From Pelagomonas calceolata (Eukaryota; Sar; Pelagophyceae; Pelagomonadales; Pelagomonadaceae), in the NCBI GenBank assembly GCA_918797485.1, contig CAKKNE010000001.1, positions 5,642,001 to 5,706,000 on the forward strand: a DNA stretch of 64,000 bases, given 5' to 3'. The notes below the pieces were generated by a model that saw only the letters and a list, made by a program, of their open reading frames with translations, did no database searches and had not been told where the DNA came from. Below, in pieces: positions 55,592-64,000 of this stretch (positions are counted from its first letter, which is position 1; each line of letters opens with the position of its first letter). A program made the position numbers and the translations under genes.

Positions 55592-56224
55592 GGTTGTTGC
55601 GCTCTTTCGGTCGCTCGCGTGCGGCGCGCGCTGCGTTGGCGTAAGCGCGGCCGGAGCGGGAGACCGCTCTCTCTGTTAAATTCGGGTCGCCCGCGGCGGC
55701 GGCGCGCGCAGGCGCTGGTGCTGCAGCAGGCGGCTTAAAGGCAAGGACTGATGAGTCCTGCTATGTTAAATATACGCCCACGGCGGTCCTAGACAAATGC
55801 GGCGGCGGCCCCAAGCCGCTTTGTGAGCCTCGCAGAGGCCTCCGCGAAATGCCAAGCAGAGAACGCATAGCGACGCATGCAGGGGTCAGAGAGTGGTACT
55901 TGAGGCGTGGACGGCGTTTGCAGTCGATTTGTGTATTCTTCACAAAACGGGTTTTTACCAAACAAAAACGCCCGCCGCCGATAAATCGACGACCCGCAGT
56001 CTCCCGGAGTCCTAGGACCGCCACGACTCAGAGCCGCCACTGTACGCGCATCGTGTTCCCCCTCGTCCGGAGTTCGGCGGCCGCCGGCGTGACGACTTGC
56101 GTGACGTACCCTATTGCACAAGGCTCAGGCTCGAAAAAAAACACAACCAGCCAAGTTAAAAGAGCGAGCTTCCTCCGACGTGGGCGATCGAGGAGCATCA
56201 AGCAGTTCAAGCAGTAGAAGTGAG
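55592..56224. other. Intergenic region, 633 bp
   Basis: 5' of the ankyrin gene and 3' of the DUF1996-DUF305 gene. No palindrome. Open frames on both strands are short and unconvincing. I see nothing specific in it. Confidence 0.4.
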
Positions 56225-59186
56225 CTAGACCTTGTCGGTCTCGACAGCGTCGCGGCCCGACTCGCCGAAGTACTCGCGGGCCGGCGCCGGGGTCTTGACG
56301 CTCCGGCGCCCCGCGACGAACGCCCCAACAATAAGCACGGCAGCGACGACGCAGATCGTCGCGATGATGTTGCCCGAGGCCGTCGTCGTGATCGTGTCGG
56401 AGCTGCCCGACGATGATGATGAAGATGCGGCCGGCATGATCTCGGCGGCGGCAGCGAGGGCGACAGGCGCGGGAGTCACGGGGGCGGTCGTGGGCGCGGG
56501 CGCCGGCGCTGACGTCGGGTTGCCCGGAGACACAGTCGGCGAGGGCGTTGGGCGCGGCGTCGGCGCGAAGATTGGCGCCATCGACGGCGAGTCCTCGCAG
56601 ATGTCCGACTCCGCGTAGCTCTTCTCCGCGAGGTAGTCCTGCATCTGGTGGATCTGGAAGTTTTGGCCGTTGATGATGGCCTGTGTGGAAATCTAATTTT
56701 ACGGCGCGTTCGCGTCGAACTCCACGCCATCGACGCGACGCCTGCTCGATGGCGTGGCGATGCCGGTTCCTCACCGCTCGAACGGAACCAGCACGGCCGC
56801 GTCATCGCCGAGAAATGACTTAGCGAAGAATTGTCGGGTGCACCCGACGCACCGGTTGATTTCCACACAGATGATCGCCCACATCATGTTCTCCATCTCC
56901 CTATCACCTTCGTCGGAAGCGTCGAGGGTGTTCGTTTTGAGAAGCGCTTTCGCCATGTTGACCGCGTTTTGGTGGTGCGGGATCATCTGATGAATAAAAG
57001 TGACGATGGGGTCGCTATTCGCGAGGATCGATTTCATGTTGTACTGCATGTGGCAGTCCAGCGCGTACATGCACTCTCCGAATAGTAATTGCTCGGGCGT
57101 CTCGTCGCCCTCGGTGCAGATGAAGGCATCGGCGGGGCACTTCCCGGAACTACGCGTGTAGTCGCCGACTCCAAAAGTGCCGCAAGATTGATCGTACTCT
57201 GATACTACATCAGGTTCCTTCAGCAGGGCCGGCGTGTCCTCCGGATTTAAAGGGGCGCCGTTCTCGTAGACCTTGATGCGCCCGGCCATGTAGTTGTGCA
57301 CGTTGCACCTGGGTGGAAATCAAAATTTTACCGCGCGTTCGTGCTGAATCGCCGCGTCGTCCTCCACGCCATCGACGCAGCGCCTGCTCGATGGCGTGGC
57401 GATGCCGGTTCCCCACCGCTCGACCGAGCCAGGACGGCCGCGTCATCGCCGGGAAATGACTTAGTGAAGAATTGTGCACCCGACGCACTGGTTGATTTCC
57501 GCACTCCGTTGCACATGTAGAAGAGGTCTCCACCCGCCTGCAGTCTCCTGTCTTCGTCGGCGTCCTCGCCCTCGTCGCCAACCTCGTCGGTGACTGTGAG
57601 CGTCACCGAGTAGCCCGCGGCCGCCTGCAGTGTGCGGCGGTCCTCGTCGGCGTCGGCGTCCTCGTCGCCGCCTTCGCCGGCATCCTCCTCCTCGTCGCCT
57701 TCTTCCTCGTCAGCTTCCTCCTCATCAGCTTCCTCCGCCTCGTCCTCACCCTCGTCACCGCCTTCACCCTCGTCCTCGTCCTGGCTCTGGCCCGACGCGT
57801 CCAGCCACGCCTCCCGCGCGACGACGAACGCGTCCTCGTAGGCGTCCTCGTCTATTTGATTACCGTTCAGGTAGTACGTGGCCAGGTCGTCCTCGTCGTC
57901 GTCGGGCTCCGTGCCGAACGCCAGGGGGTGGTACCAGTTCGACCTGCGTGTTCGACCGATCGCGGTCGCGGCGACGGCGTACGGCCACGCGCCCAGGCTG
58001 AAGTTTTCCGCGCGGGAACCGACGCGTCGAACTGCTCAAAGGTGTAGGTCACGCCCTTCTCGACAGCGAGGATGGGCATCGGCGTGTCGCCGCACTCGAG
58101 GAATTTCCAGCTGCCGAGCTCCGACGCGTAGGGATCCACCCAGACGTGGAACGTGTTCGTGGCATCGGCGAAGCAGTGCTCTTCAGTATTGGTCGCCGTC
58201 GAGGCGGTCGGGTCGATGACGGGCTGGAGCCCCCCGGGCAGGTCCGCGACGCCGTCAACGGCCTCGCTGAGGATCCGCGTGGCGTCGAAGGGCGCCGGCT
58301 GGAACGGGACGAGCTTTTCGCGGAGCTCCTCGTCCTCGACGTCCTCAGACTTCGGCGCGTCGCGAAAGGTCACGTGGTCCTCGCACCAGGCGTCCGGCGC
58401 CGACTGCATGGAGTCGTTCTCGCACTCGTCGAGCACCTTCTGGAGTTGTGCGGCCTCCCACCCACTAAAATAGTCGGCGTGGAAGTAGCCGGTGCCATCG
58501 CTAAAAAGATGAATGCCGCCATGGTAGGGCGCGATGCGCGTGAAGACGGCGATCTGCGGCAGCCGCACCGGGTGCGTGCCGGGACACTCTCCGTCGGCCT
58601 CGCTGTTCTTGGTGTACGCCATGTGCGAGCGGTGGTCGGAGCTGTCCAAATTGACGCCGTCCCAACACGATGGCATGAGCATCGAGAGCTCGAGCTCGTC
58701 GCAGCTCGTCGCCGGGAAGAAGTCGTTCCACCGGTCGCAGACGCCGTCGGGGCAGGGCCCCGGGTTCGAGCAGTCGGCCTCCTGCCGCGCCGCCTCGTAA
58801 CCGGCGCCGCCGCCGATCATCTTGAGGCCGTCGGGGAAGGCCGTCGTGGCGCCCGTCGGCCAGATGTAGTACGTGCTGAAGTAGGACGTGTCCTGGATCT
58901 CGTACTGTCCGTCGACGTACCGGTAGATCGTCGGGTGCCAATACAGACTCTTGTTCTCCTCGACGTTGCCCGTGTTCCCCGCCGCGTTCCGCAGAGTCTC
59001 GTAGGTCGTGCCCGGCGCGGCCTCGGTCGCTCCGTAGAAGCTGTGGACGTGCGGCGAAAGTCCGTCGGGATCAGTAATTGGGTCGGTGCGCACGTTCGTG
59101 AGGCGCAGGTAGTCGATCTTCATGCTGGTGGCCGCCGCATGCGGCAGCAGCGCCAGCAGGGGCAGCAGCTTCTCCAGGGCAGGCAT
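56225..59186 (-). CDS. DUF1996-DUF305 transmembrane protein
   Basis: Exons complement(58024-59186), (57515-57943), (56879-57308) and (56225-56680), 825 aa; phases close at every junction. A signal peptide (MPALEKLLPLLALLPHAAAT) precedes DUF1996 (SPHVHSFYGATEAAPGTTYE, SLYWHPTIYRY). A cupredoxin-like piece follows (TYTFEQFDASNWYHPLAFG), then an Asp/Glu-rich linker of about 90 residues with two EDRR[TL] sites. Next is DUF305 (DCHMQYNMKSILANSDPIVT, then FIHQMIPHHQNAVNMAKALL), a His/Met-rich helical domain seen in copper-handling proteins. One membrane span (NIIATICVVAAVLIVGAFVA) and a short cytosolic tail close the protein. A cell-surface role in metal binding is inferred, not shown. Confidence 0.85.
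56681..56878 (-). mobile_element. Full-length introner in the DUF305 region (GC-AG)
   Basis: 198 nt. The duplication is GCGATCAT / GCCATCAT (7 of 8); both copies start GC, so the element used a GC target from the outset. The 5' TIR CTGTGTGGAAATCAA is perfect; the 3' end is ATTAGATTTCCACACAG. Confidence 0.93.
57309..57514 (-). mobile_element. Full-length introner upstream of the DUF305 region
   Basis: 206 nt, GT-AG. The 8-bp duplication GTGCAACG is identical on both sides. The TIRs have changed slightly (GAGTGCGGAAATCAA and TTGATTTCCACCCAG). Splicing rebuilds FYMC-NVHNYMAGR. Confidence 0.94.
57944..58023 (-). mobile_element. Decayed introner-like intron after DUF1996
   Basis: 80 nt, GT-AG. 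The duplication is GTCGGTTC / GTCGAACT (4 of 8). GCGCGGAAAAC near the 5' end and ACACGCAG at the 3' end recall the TIRs. Its removal rebuilds FDASNWYHPLAFG and cures an apparent frameshift. Confidence 0.75.
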
Positions 59187-59427
59187 CTTTGTTGGTGCTA
59201 GCTCTTCAGGGCCGCCGCAAGCGCTGCAGGGACGGTACGCGTTGCAAACGATGTCCAGATGGCGCCGCTTTCACCCGTTTGGGCTGTGTTTACGCTCAGA
59301 CGCCGGGCAAGACGCCGCGCAATTCTGGGAAGCTGCCGGGCACTGACAACTCAAAAAAAAAAAAAGCTCGTATGGCCAGGGACAAGGTGTCGCGCCGTAG
59401 CGCCCGGGAAACTACTACCGTACTCCA

Positions 59428-62400
59428 TTACTCAGACGGCGGATCCAGCGGCGGCGGATCCTGCAGCTTGGGAAAGCCCACGTGGAGCACGTCGTCGGCG
59501 GCGAAGTCCTCGAGCGGCACGGAGTCCTCCAACGCGGCGCACTCGGTGAAGTCATGCACCACCCGCGGCGGGTCGACTCCTTCCACTTTCGCAGTGACGC
59601 GCGCGGCCTCGGCGACGCCCGCGGACTTGCGCGGAGGTAAAGCGTCGTGGTGCGCCGCGGGCGCCTGTGCCAAGGTCGCCGCGACGAACGCCGCGTGGCC
59701 CTCTCCTGACAATATTGACCAATCAGGAGTCAAAGGAGAAGCATCAAGTAAATTGCCACTCCCTTTCATCAGTTCATTGGTCGACGCCGAGGCCTCGCCG
59801 ACGCCGTGTAAGACGGCCTTGACGCGCGTCGTCATTTTTCGGGTCAATGTGCCGGACGGCGAGAAGGGAGCCTCCTCCGACGACGACACGGAATTCGATT
59901 TGACTGGAGATGACGTGACTTCACTGAAAGTAACGTTGAGTAAAGCTGCGACGTCGCCCTTGCTCACCTCGGTTTCTGCACTCAAATTCGCCAGTGCCAC
60001 GGCGCACCAGTGCTTCGTGACGTCGTTCGCTCGCGTATCTTCCGCGGCTCGTACGAGCGCGTCCACCGCGCCGTCCGAGACCATTCTTGATCTTGACGGT
60101 TTATGCTCGCTCAGGTAGCACAAACACGCCGCGGCGCACTGCCTCGCTTGGACGTTGGCCGTCGTCGAGAGCTTTTCGACGGCCAGACAGCAGCCTGAAT
60201 TCACAAGATCGCCTCTCCTCGCAGGATCATAATGCGTCAAATCAAAGAGCGCCCTTAGTACACGCCACTGGCCTGCTTGATCGTCACTCACAGATGATTG
60301 TGATGATAGGGCGAGTAGAGCGGCTCCTGACGCATCCCGCCCGAGATCGGACGCCAGTGACGCCGTCCTTGCAATATCACAGAAGAAGGCCGCCGCGTCC
60401 CTTGCGCAGTGTTCTATATCATTACCGGGGCCAATACAAAGTTGGGCGACGCAAGCCGCGCCGCCATCATTGACAAGCTGCTCATGAACGGAACTATCCG
60501 CGGCGAACCTCCGAAGACAGGCCACGACCGCTTTGGGCACATCTGCCAATCTAGCTGTCGCGTTGGCGTCTCCCTTAGATCTTCGTCGTGCCACGTGCTT
60601 GCCGAGGACAGCTAGACCGGCGACACTTCGTTGCGAGACCATGTCCGGAACTAATTCCGGAGACGCCGACAGGTACAACATGCCCCGCGCCACCGCGTCC
60701 GCATTTGCGTCGCGGTCCTTCGCGTCCCGTAAACATGCACCAACTAGTGCCGTCGGCGCGCCGGCTTTGACCAGAGGACCTCGCAAACATTCATGGATCG
60801 CGAGACACGCGATCGTTCGCACCGCTGCCCTCGCAACCAGCACATCATGAGTCAGAGCTAAATGAACCGGCACGGGCGCCGCGCCATCTCTGGCAACTAG
60901 TTTGATCTGGTCCTCGTCGCCTCTCCCCGTAATCGCTGCTAATGCGCCACAGCACGCCAACGACGCCGCATCATCACCCTGGACGCTCAGGACGCGCACG
61001 ACGTGTAAGGCTCCCGTCCGAGCCGCGTCTTTCGACGTTCCCGAGTCCCGCAACAAGTTACAAGCCGCCAGACCGGCGGTTAAACGGGTCGAGCGCGTCT
61101 TCGACCGTAGCAAGGTATAGGCACCGTGCAACACCTTGTTCTTCGCTAGCACTAGCATCTTCCTTCCTTCACTCGTCATACACGTCGCGGCAAATAAAGC
61201 TGCCACGAGTTCTAAAGTCTGCTCGTCGTCCTGCGCCGCCAGCAGGCCGAAGGCGTGGGCGAAGGCCATGGCGTCCGTCTTGTCCTTCGGGGCCTTCTTC
61301 TTATCTTCCTCTTCTGCCGGAGGTGCCAACGACGACGCGATCAGCGCTTCGAGCGTCGAAGGCGTGCAGATGTTCCACAGGGCTTGAGCGACGCATTTTC
61401 GCGTCGTGACGGCGGAGGCCCGCATCGTGCCCACGAGCATCAGGATCTGGAGAGCACCACTTTTCACAAGTGCGGAAGGCGTCTCGGAAGCATGAGCCAG
61501 GTTACAGAAGCACCTTGCTATATCATTCTGCATGTCCTCGGAGTAGCTTTCGGACAGCCGCCCCAACGCAGCAACGATGCCGTCCTCCACTAACTGTAGG
61601 CGTCGTTCGTCGTCCTCGTCCGACGAGACGTTACAGAGCGTCGTCGCGCACCGCGTCGTAATGACGTGGCCCTCGTCCCCCGGAGTAATCTGGACGGGAC
61701 AGGTCTTGGTGATCTCCAACACAGCCCTTAGTGCGCCGGCCTTTTGCATTTGGGCCCTTGCTGTCTTATCATATGACAATGACGCGAGAGCCGCGCAGCA
61801 CCCACCGACTAAGGCCGCATCACACGCACCCACGACATCAGCACCCAAATATTCGGGAGACGACGGGTCCATCTCGGGATCCGGCTCGAAGATGTGGCGC
61901 CGTAACGCATTACTGAAATCGGTCAGCGGCGAGTTATCCCCACCCTCCACAAACGCCGCAAAAATAGCATCCTTGGCGAATGCTGCATTTGCGAGGGCCG
62001 TAGCACAGGTCGCCTGCACCGCTAGAGCGTCGCCCCGCAGTAGCATGGTCAAGCAAGGTAACATACCACCTTGCACGAGCAGGTCCATCGACGGCGGCGA
62101 CGCGCACGCGGCCAGGTTGTCCAGCGCCTCGGCGACCACTCCTAATACTCTCTCTTCCGCAGGGTCCTCATCATCCACAGGTGGTCCGGTCAAACCACCT
62201 CGCAACTTCGCGCGGTCCCGCTTCACTTGATCGTCGGACCCATGACATTGTATAGCTATCTTCAGGCACTCTCCGATATTGACCAAAGCAGCACCGATAC
62301 CTTGTTCCGTAGCTTTTTCCGTCTCGCCTCCTGTCGAAACGTAGTAGCACGCTAGAGCCAAAGCTTCGACGAATTGGACCGACGCGCCGCCGGCATGCTT

Positions 62401-64000
62401 GGACGTCTCTCCTCCTTTCGCAAGTTCTTCCAGTATAGTGATGATGGGTTTGAGCACGCCGCCCTGCACGATGAATGAGGTATGAGAAGATACGTCAGCT
62501 AAGATTTGCGCCAATGCTCGACTCCATCCTAAACGAGTGGACGGGTCTTGACTGGAGGCCAACAACACGAGAACATCCGCAGCTACTACACCAGTACAGC
62601 ACGTGGTTTCATCAATAGTGCTACCACTGTTAAAGTCGAAATCCAATCCACTTTTCTCGGGTTTCTCGGCCATCGCGTCTCTGGTCGCTTGCAGGGATTC
62701 GTCATTCACCTCATAGGTTCTTTCACAAATGCGTTCGATGCTACCTTTCCTCCTCGACAGATTAAGTAGAGCCTCCGCTAACGGTCGTGTCGCCGACGCG
62801 AGGCCTCGGCCCCGCATCGCGATGTCTCTCGCGCACTCGAGACCGCCATCCCGCAGGATGCGATCTCTAGAACCAACATCTCTTGAGAGTTTGGCCAGGG
62901 TCTGCGCCACTGCTGTTAAACGTTGCGGATCGCAGTAGTCCGCCAGCATGCATAATATAGGCACCGTACCCCTTGAAACAAGGTCGCTCCGACACGACCG
63001 CGCCGCGGCCAGGTTGTGCATGGCGTTCGCCACGGCGTCGGCCACCCTAAAAGCCTTGAAGGGCCAGTTGTCCGGGCTATCATCATCTGCGACCGCTTTG
63101 AGTGTTACTAATGCCCCAGCTTCTATGAGTCGAGCCCGCATCGTGAAGAACACGGAAGCGTTGCAGCAGCAGGCCGCTGCTACTCTTCGCGCGTCCATAA
63201 ATTCGGTCACGGGCAAAGCGCAGGCCGCTTTTACGACCGTGTCGAGGCCGTCGTAAGGCTCGTCGACGGTCGTCAAATTGTACAAGGCTTGGACACACGC
63301 ATTCGCGGCGCTTTTGGGGCCGTGGGCCAACGTCAAGCGACAGGCCGGCACGACGCCGTCCGCGACCATGGCCTCTTCCCCTCCTCGGCAGAACGACATG
63401 TTCGCGAGCGTGCGCGCGCAGTGCAAGGCTACGCGTAGACCCGCCGTTTCTCTGCGTCGTTCTTCCGAACCGGGCGCCGGGTCCGCGATGCCGTATTCCC
63501 ATCTTCTCTTCAAGATAGCTTGTCTTCGCGCCGTCGCGGCCGGTAGGCCCGTCGCGAGTTGCAACACGGCGACCATGACGCCCGCCTTGAGCAAGGCATC
63601 GATATAGTCGCCCCGTTTCGTCAAGTTTGATAATGCAACAGCAACAGCGCATCGGATGCGGTCATCATCTAACCCAGCAAGACCACATAAGGCCACAACC
63701 GCCCCTTCATCCAATAAATGCTTGACGTTGTTTTCCTTCTTGCAGTAGTTCCGCAACGTCACAGCCAACTGTTGGCGCTGCGTCATGTCCTCCGGCTCCG
63801 ATTCGTCGGCGGACGACACATCATCAGCCATGTCGGCCGGTAGACCACCTGCTGTTGATGGTGGTCTTTCATCATCCATCTCTCCCAGGTGCGACGGCCG
63901 CTCCAGCACATCACCGGAGTGGTCCGAGCCCGTGTCCCAGTGGTCCTCGACCTCTTCAGGCTTGATGGCCGTCACGCGCGACTTGTACAGAACGCCCTCA
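59428..64000 (-). CDS. Giant armadillo-repeat protein, partial (5' end outside window)
   Basis: At least 1,523 codons, open through the window edge; no ATG is seen at the edge (the frame begins EGVLYKSRVTAIKPEEVEDH). After an acidic disordered leader come about 25-30 armadillo repeats, for example LLDEGAVVALCGLAGLDDDR, VLQLATGL, LVQGGMLPCLTMLLRGDALA and LVNDGGAACVAQLCIG. Repeats typically have the form (G-A-x-x-x-L-x-x-L)...(A-x-x-L-x-N-L-S). It is a long superhelical scaffold like Vac8 or flagellar ARM proteins. No kinase or other catalytic domain is visible, and the C-terminus (PKLQDPPPLDPPSE) is disordered. The partner is unknown. Confidence 0.88.
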   Translation of the reverse strand, partial: EGVLYKSRVTAIKPEEVEDHWDTGSDHSGDVLERPSHLGEMDDERPPSTAGGLPADMADDVSSADESEPEDMTQRQQLAVTLRNYCKKENNVKHLLDEGAVVALCGLAGLDDDRIRCAVAVALSNLTKRGDYIDALLKAGVMVAVLQLATGLPAATARRQAILKRRWEYGIADPAPGSEERRRETAGLRVALHCARTLANMSFCRGGEEAMVADGVVPACRLTLAHGPKSAANACVQALYNLTTVDEPYDGLDTVVKAACALPVTEFMDARRVAAACCCNASVFFTMRARLIEAGALVTLKAVADDDSPDNWPFKAFRVADAVANAMHNLAAARSCRSDLVSRGTVPILCMLADYCDPQRLTAVAQTLAKLSRDVGSRDRILRDGGLECARDIAMRGRGLASATRPLAEALLNLSRRKGSIERICERTYEVNDESLQATRDAMAEKPEKSGLDFDFNSGSTIDETTCCTGVVAADVLVLLASSQDPSTRLGWSRALAQILADVSSHTSFIVQGGVLKPIITILEELAKGGETSKHAGGASVQFVEALALACYYVSTGGETEKATEQGIGAALVNIGECLKIAIQCHGSDDQVKRDRAKLRGGLTGPPVDDEDPAEERVLGVVAEALDNLAACASPPSMDLLVQGGMLPCLTMLLRGDALAVQATCATALANAAFAKDAIFAAFVEGGDNSPLTDFSNALRRHIFEPDPEMDPSSPEYLGADVVGACDAALVGGCCAALASLSYDKTARAQMQKAGALRAVLEITKTCPVQITPGDEGHVITTRCATTLCNVSSDEDDERRLQLVEDGIVAALGRLSESYSEDMQNDIARCFCNLAHASETPSALVKSGALQILMLVGTMRASAVTTRKCVAQALWNICTPSTLEALIASSLAPPAEEEDKKKAPKDKTDAMAFAHAFGLLAAQDDEQTLELVAALFAATCMTSEGRKMLVLAKNKVLHGAYTLLRSKTRSTRLTAGLAACNLLRDSGTSKDAARTGALHVVRVLSVQGDDAASLACCGALAAITGRGDEDQIKLVARDGAAPVPVHLALTHDVLVARAAVRTIACLAIHECLRGPLVKAGAPTALVGACLRDAKDRDANADAVARGMLYLSASPELVPDMVSQRSVAGLAVLGKHVARRRSKGDANATARLADVPKAVVACLRRFAADSSVHEQLVNDGGAACVAQLCIGPGNDIEHCARDAAAFFCDIARTASLASDLGRDASGAALLALSSQSSVSDDQAGQWRVLRALFDLTHYDPARRGDLVNSGCCLAVEKLSTTANVQARQCAAACLCYLSEHKPSRSRMVSDGAVDALVRAAEDTRANDVTKHWCAVALANLSAETEVSKGDVAALLNVTFSEVTSSPVKSNSVSSSEEAPFSPSGTLTRKMTTRVKAVLHGVGEASASTNELMKGSGNLLDASPLTPDWSILSGEGHAAFVAATLAQAPAAHHDALPPRKSAGVAEAARVTAKVEGVDPPRVVHDFTECAALEDSVPLEDFAADDVLHVGFPKLQDPPPLDPPSE

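Noticed and set aside
58005-58020. Apparent frameshift between DUF1996 and the acidic linker
   Set aside because: A GT-AG intron at 57944-58023 (80 nt) rebuilds FDASNWYHPLAFG and corrects all downstream phases, so no frameshift is needed.
1-64000. Search for virus-like or LTR elements
   Set aside because: No reverse transcriptase, integrase, capsid, envelope or polymerase motifs and no long terminal repeats were noticed in any frame.

Overview
The window is nuclear DNA from a compact, GC-rich eukaryote. The best fit is a heterokont alga of the pelagophyte type (Aureococcus or Pelagomonas relatives). Three things point there. Several presequences pair a signal peptide with an ASAFAP-like plastid-targeting cleavage site. 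The gene set is eukaryotic: NEDD8 E1, STI1/HOP, Tul1-type E3, SLC25 carrier, two-pore K+ channel, DHHC transferases and OTU protease. Most introns are short TIR/TSD elements of the introner kind that Huff, Zilberman and Roy (2016) described in Aureococcus. The species call is inference; no marker gene is present.

Layout: about 39 protein genes are packed on both strands. Convergent neighbours can be only 11-53 bp apart. 1-10.3 kb holds a PLP aminotransferase, two unknown proteins, a DHHC transferase, a cyclic-nucleotide phosphodiesterase, a pseudouridine synthase and a CCCH/U-box/Smr protein. 10.3-27.5 kb holds secreted and membrane proteins, a methionine sulfoxide reductase fusion, a GT90 glycosyltransferase, a steroid-reductase-like protein, an MFS transporter, a sulfotransferase-like protein, a carboxypeptidase, a fucose-isomerase-like protein with three introners, and an EF-hand protein. 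28-45 kb holds a RING protein, NAE1, a K2P channel, an OTU protease, a LON-domain protein, a divergent DHHC protein, a plastid protein whose intron carries two tRNA genes, a DUF285 surface protein and a Tul1-like E3. 45.5-64 kb holds a mitochondrial carrier, a PLP-decarboxylase-like protein, RecQ, STI1, an ankyrin protein, a DUF1996-DUF305 membrane protein and a giant armadillo protein that leaves the window.

Three structures stand out. (1) Introners: 21 introns were found or inferred. At least 11 carry recognisable terminal inverted repeats (CTGTGTGGAAATCAA at one end, its complement at the other). The element supplies the CACAG acceptor, and the 8-bp target duplication supplies the donor, which is often GC rather than GT. 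(2) A roughly 24-bp palindrome (GCTAG, about 13 bp, CTAGC) occurs 12 times, with four decayed copies. It is always intergenic, lying in 9 of 12 divergent promoter regions but only 1 of 12 convergent gaps, so it looks like a promoter element. (3) A 372-nt intron contains tRNA-Leu(UAA) and tRNA-Trp(CCA) in tandem, and the Leu gene has a 25-nt hairpin-forming insertion in its D-loop.

The genes are unrelated in function and show no operon or pathway clustering. Shared divergent promoter regions are the main link between neighbours. No CRISPR array, rRNA or virus-like element was seen.
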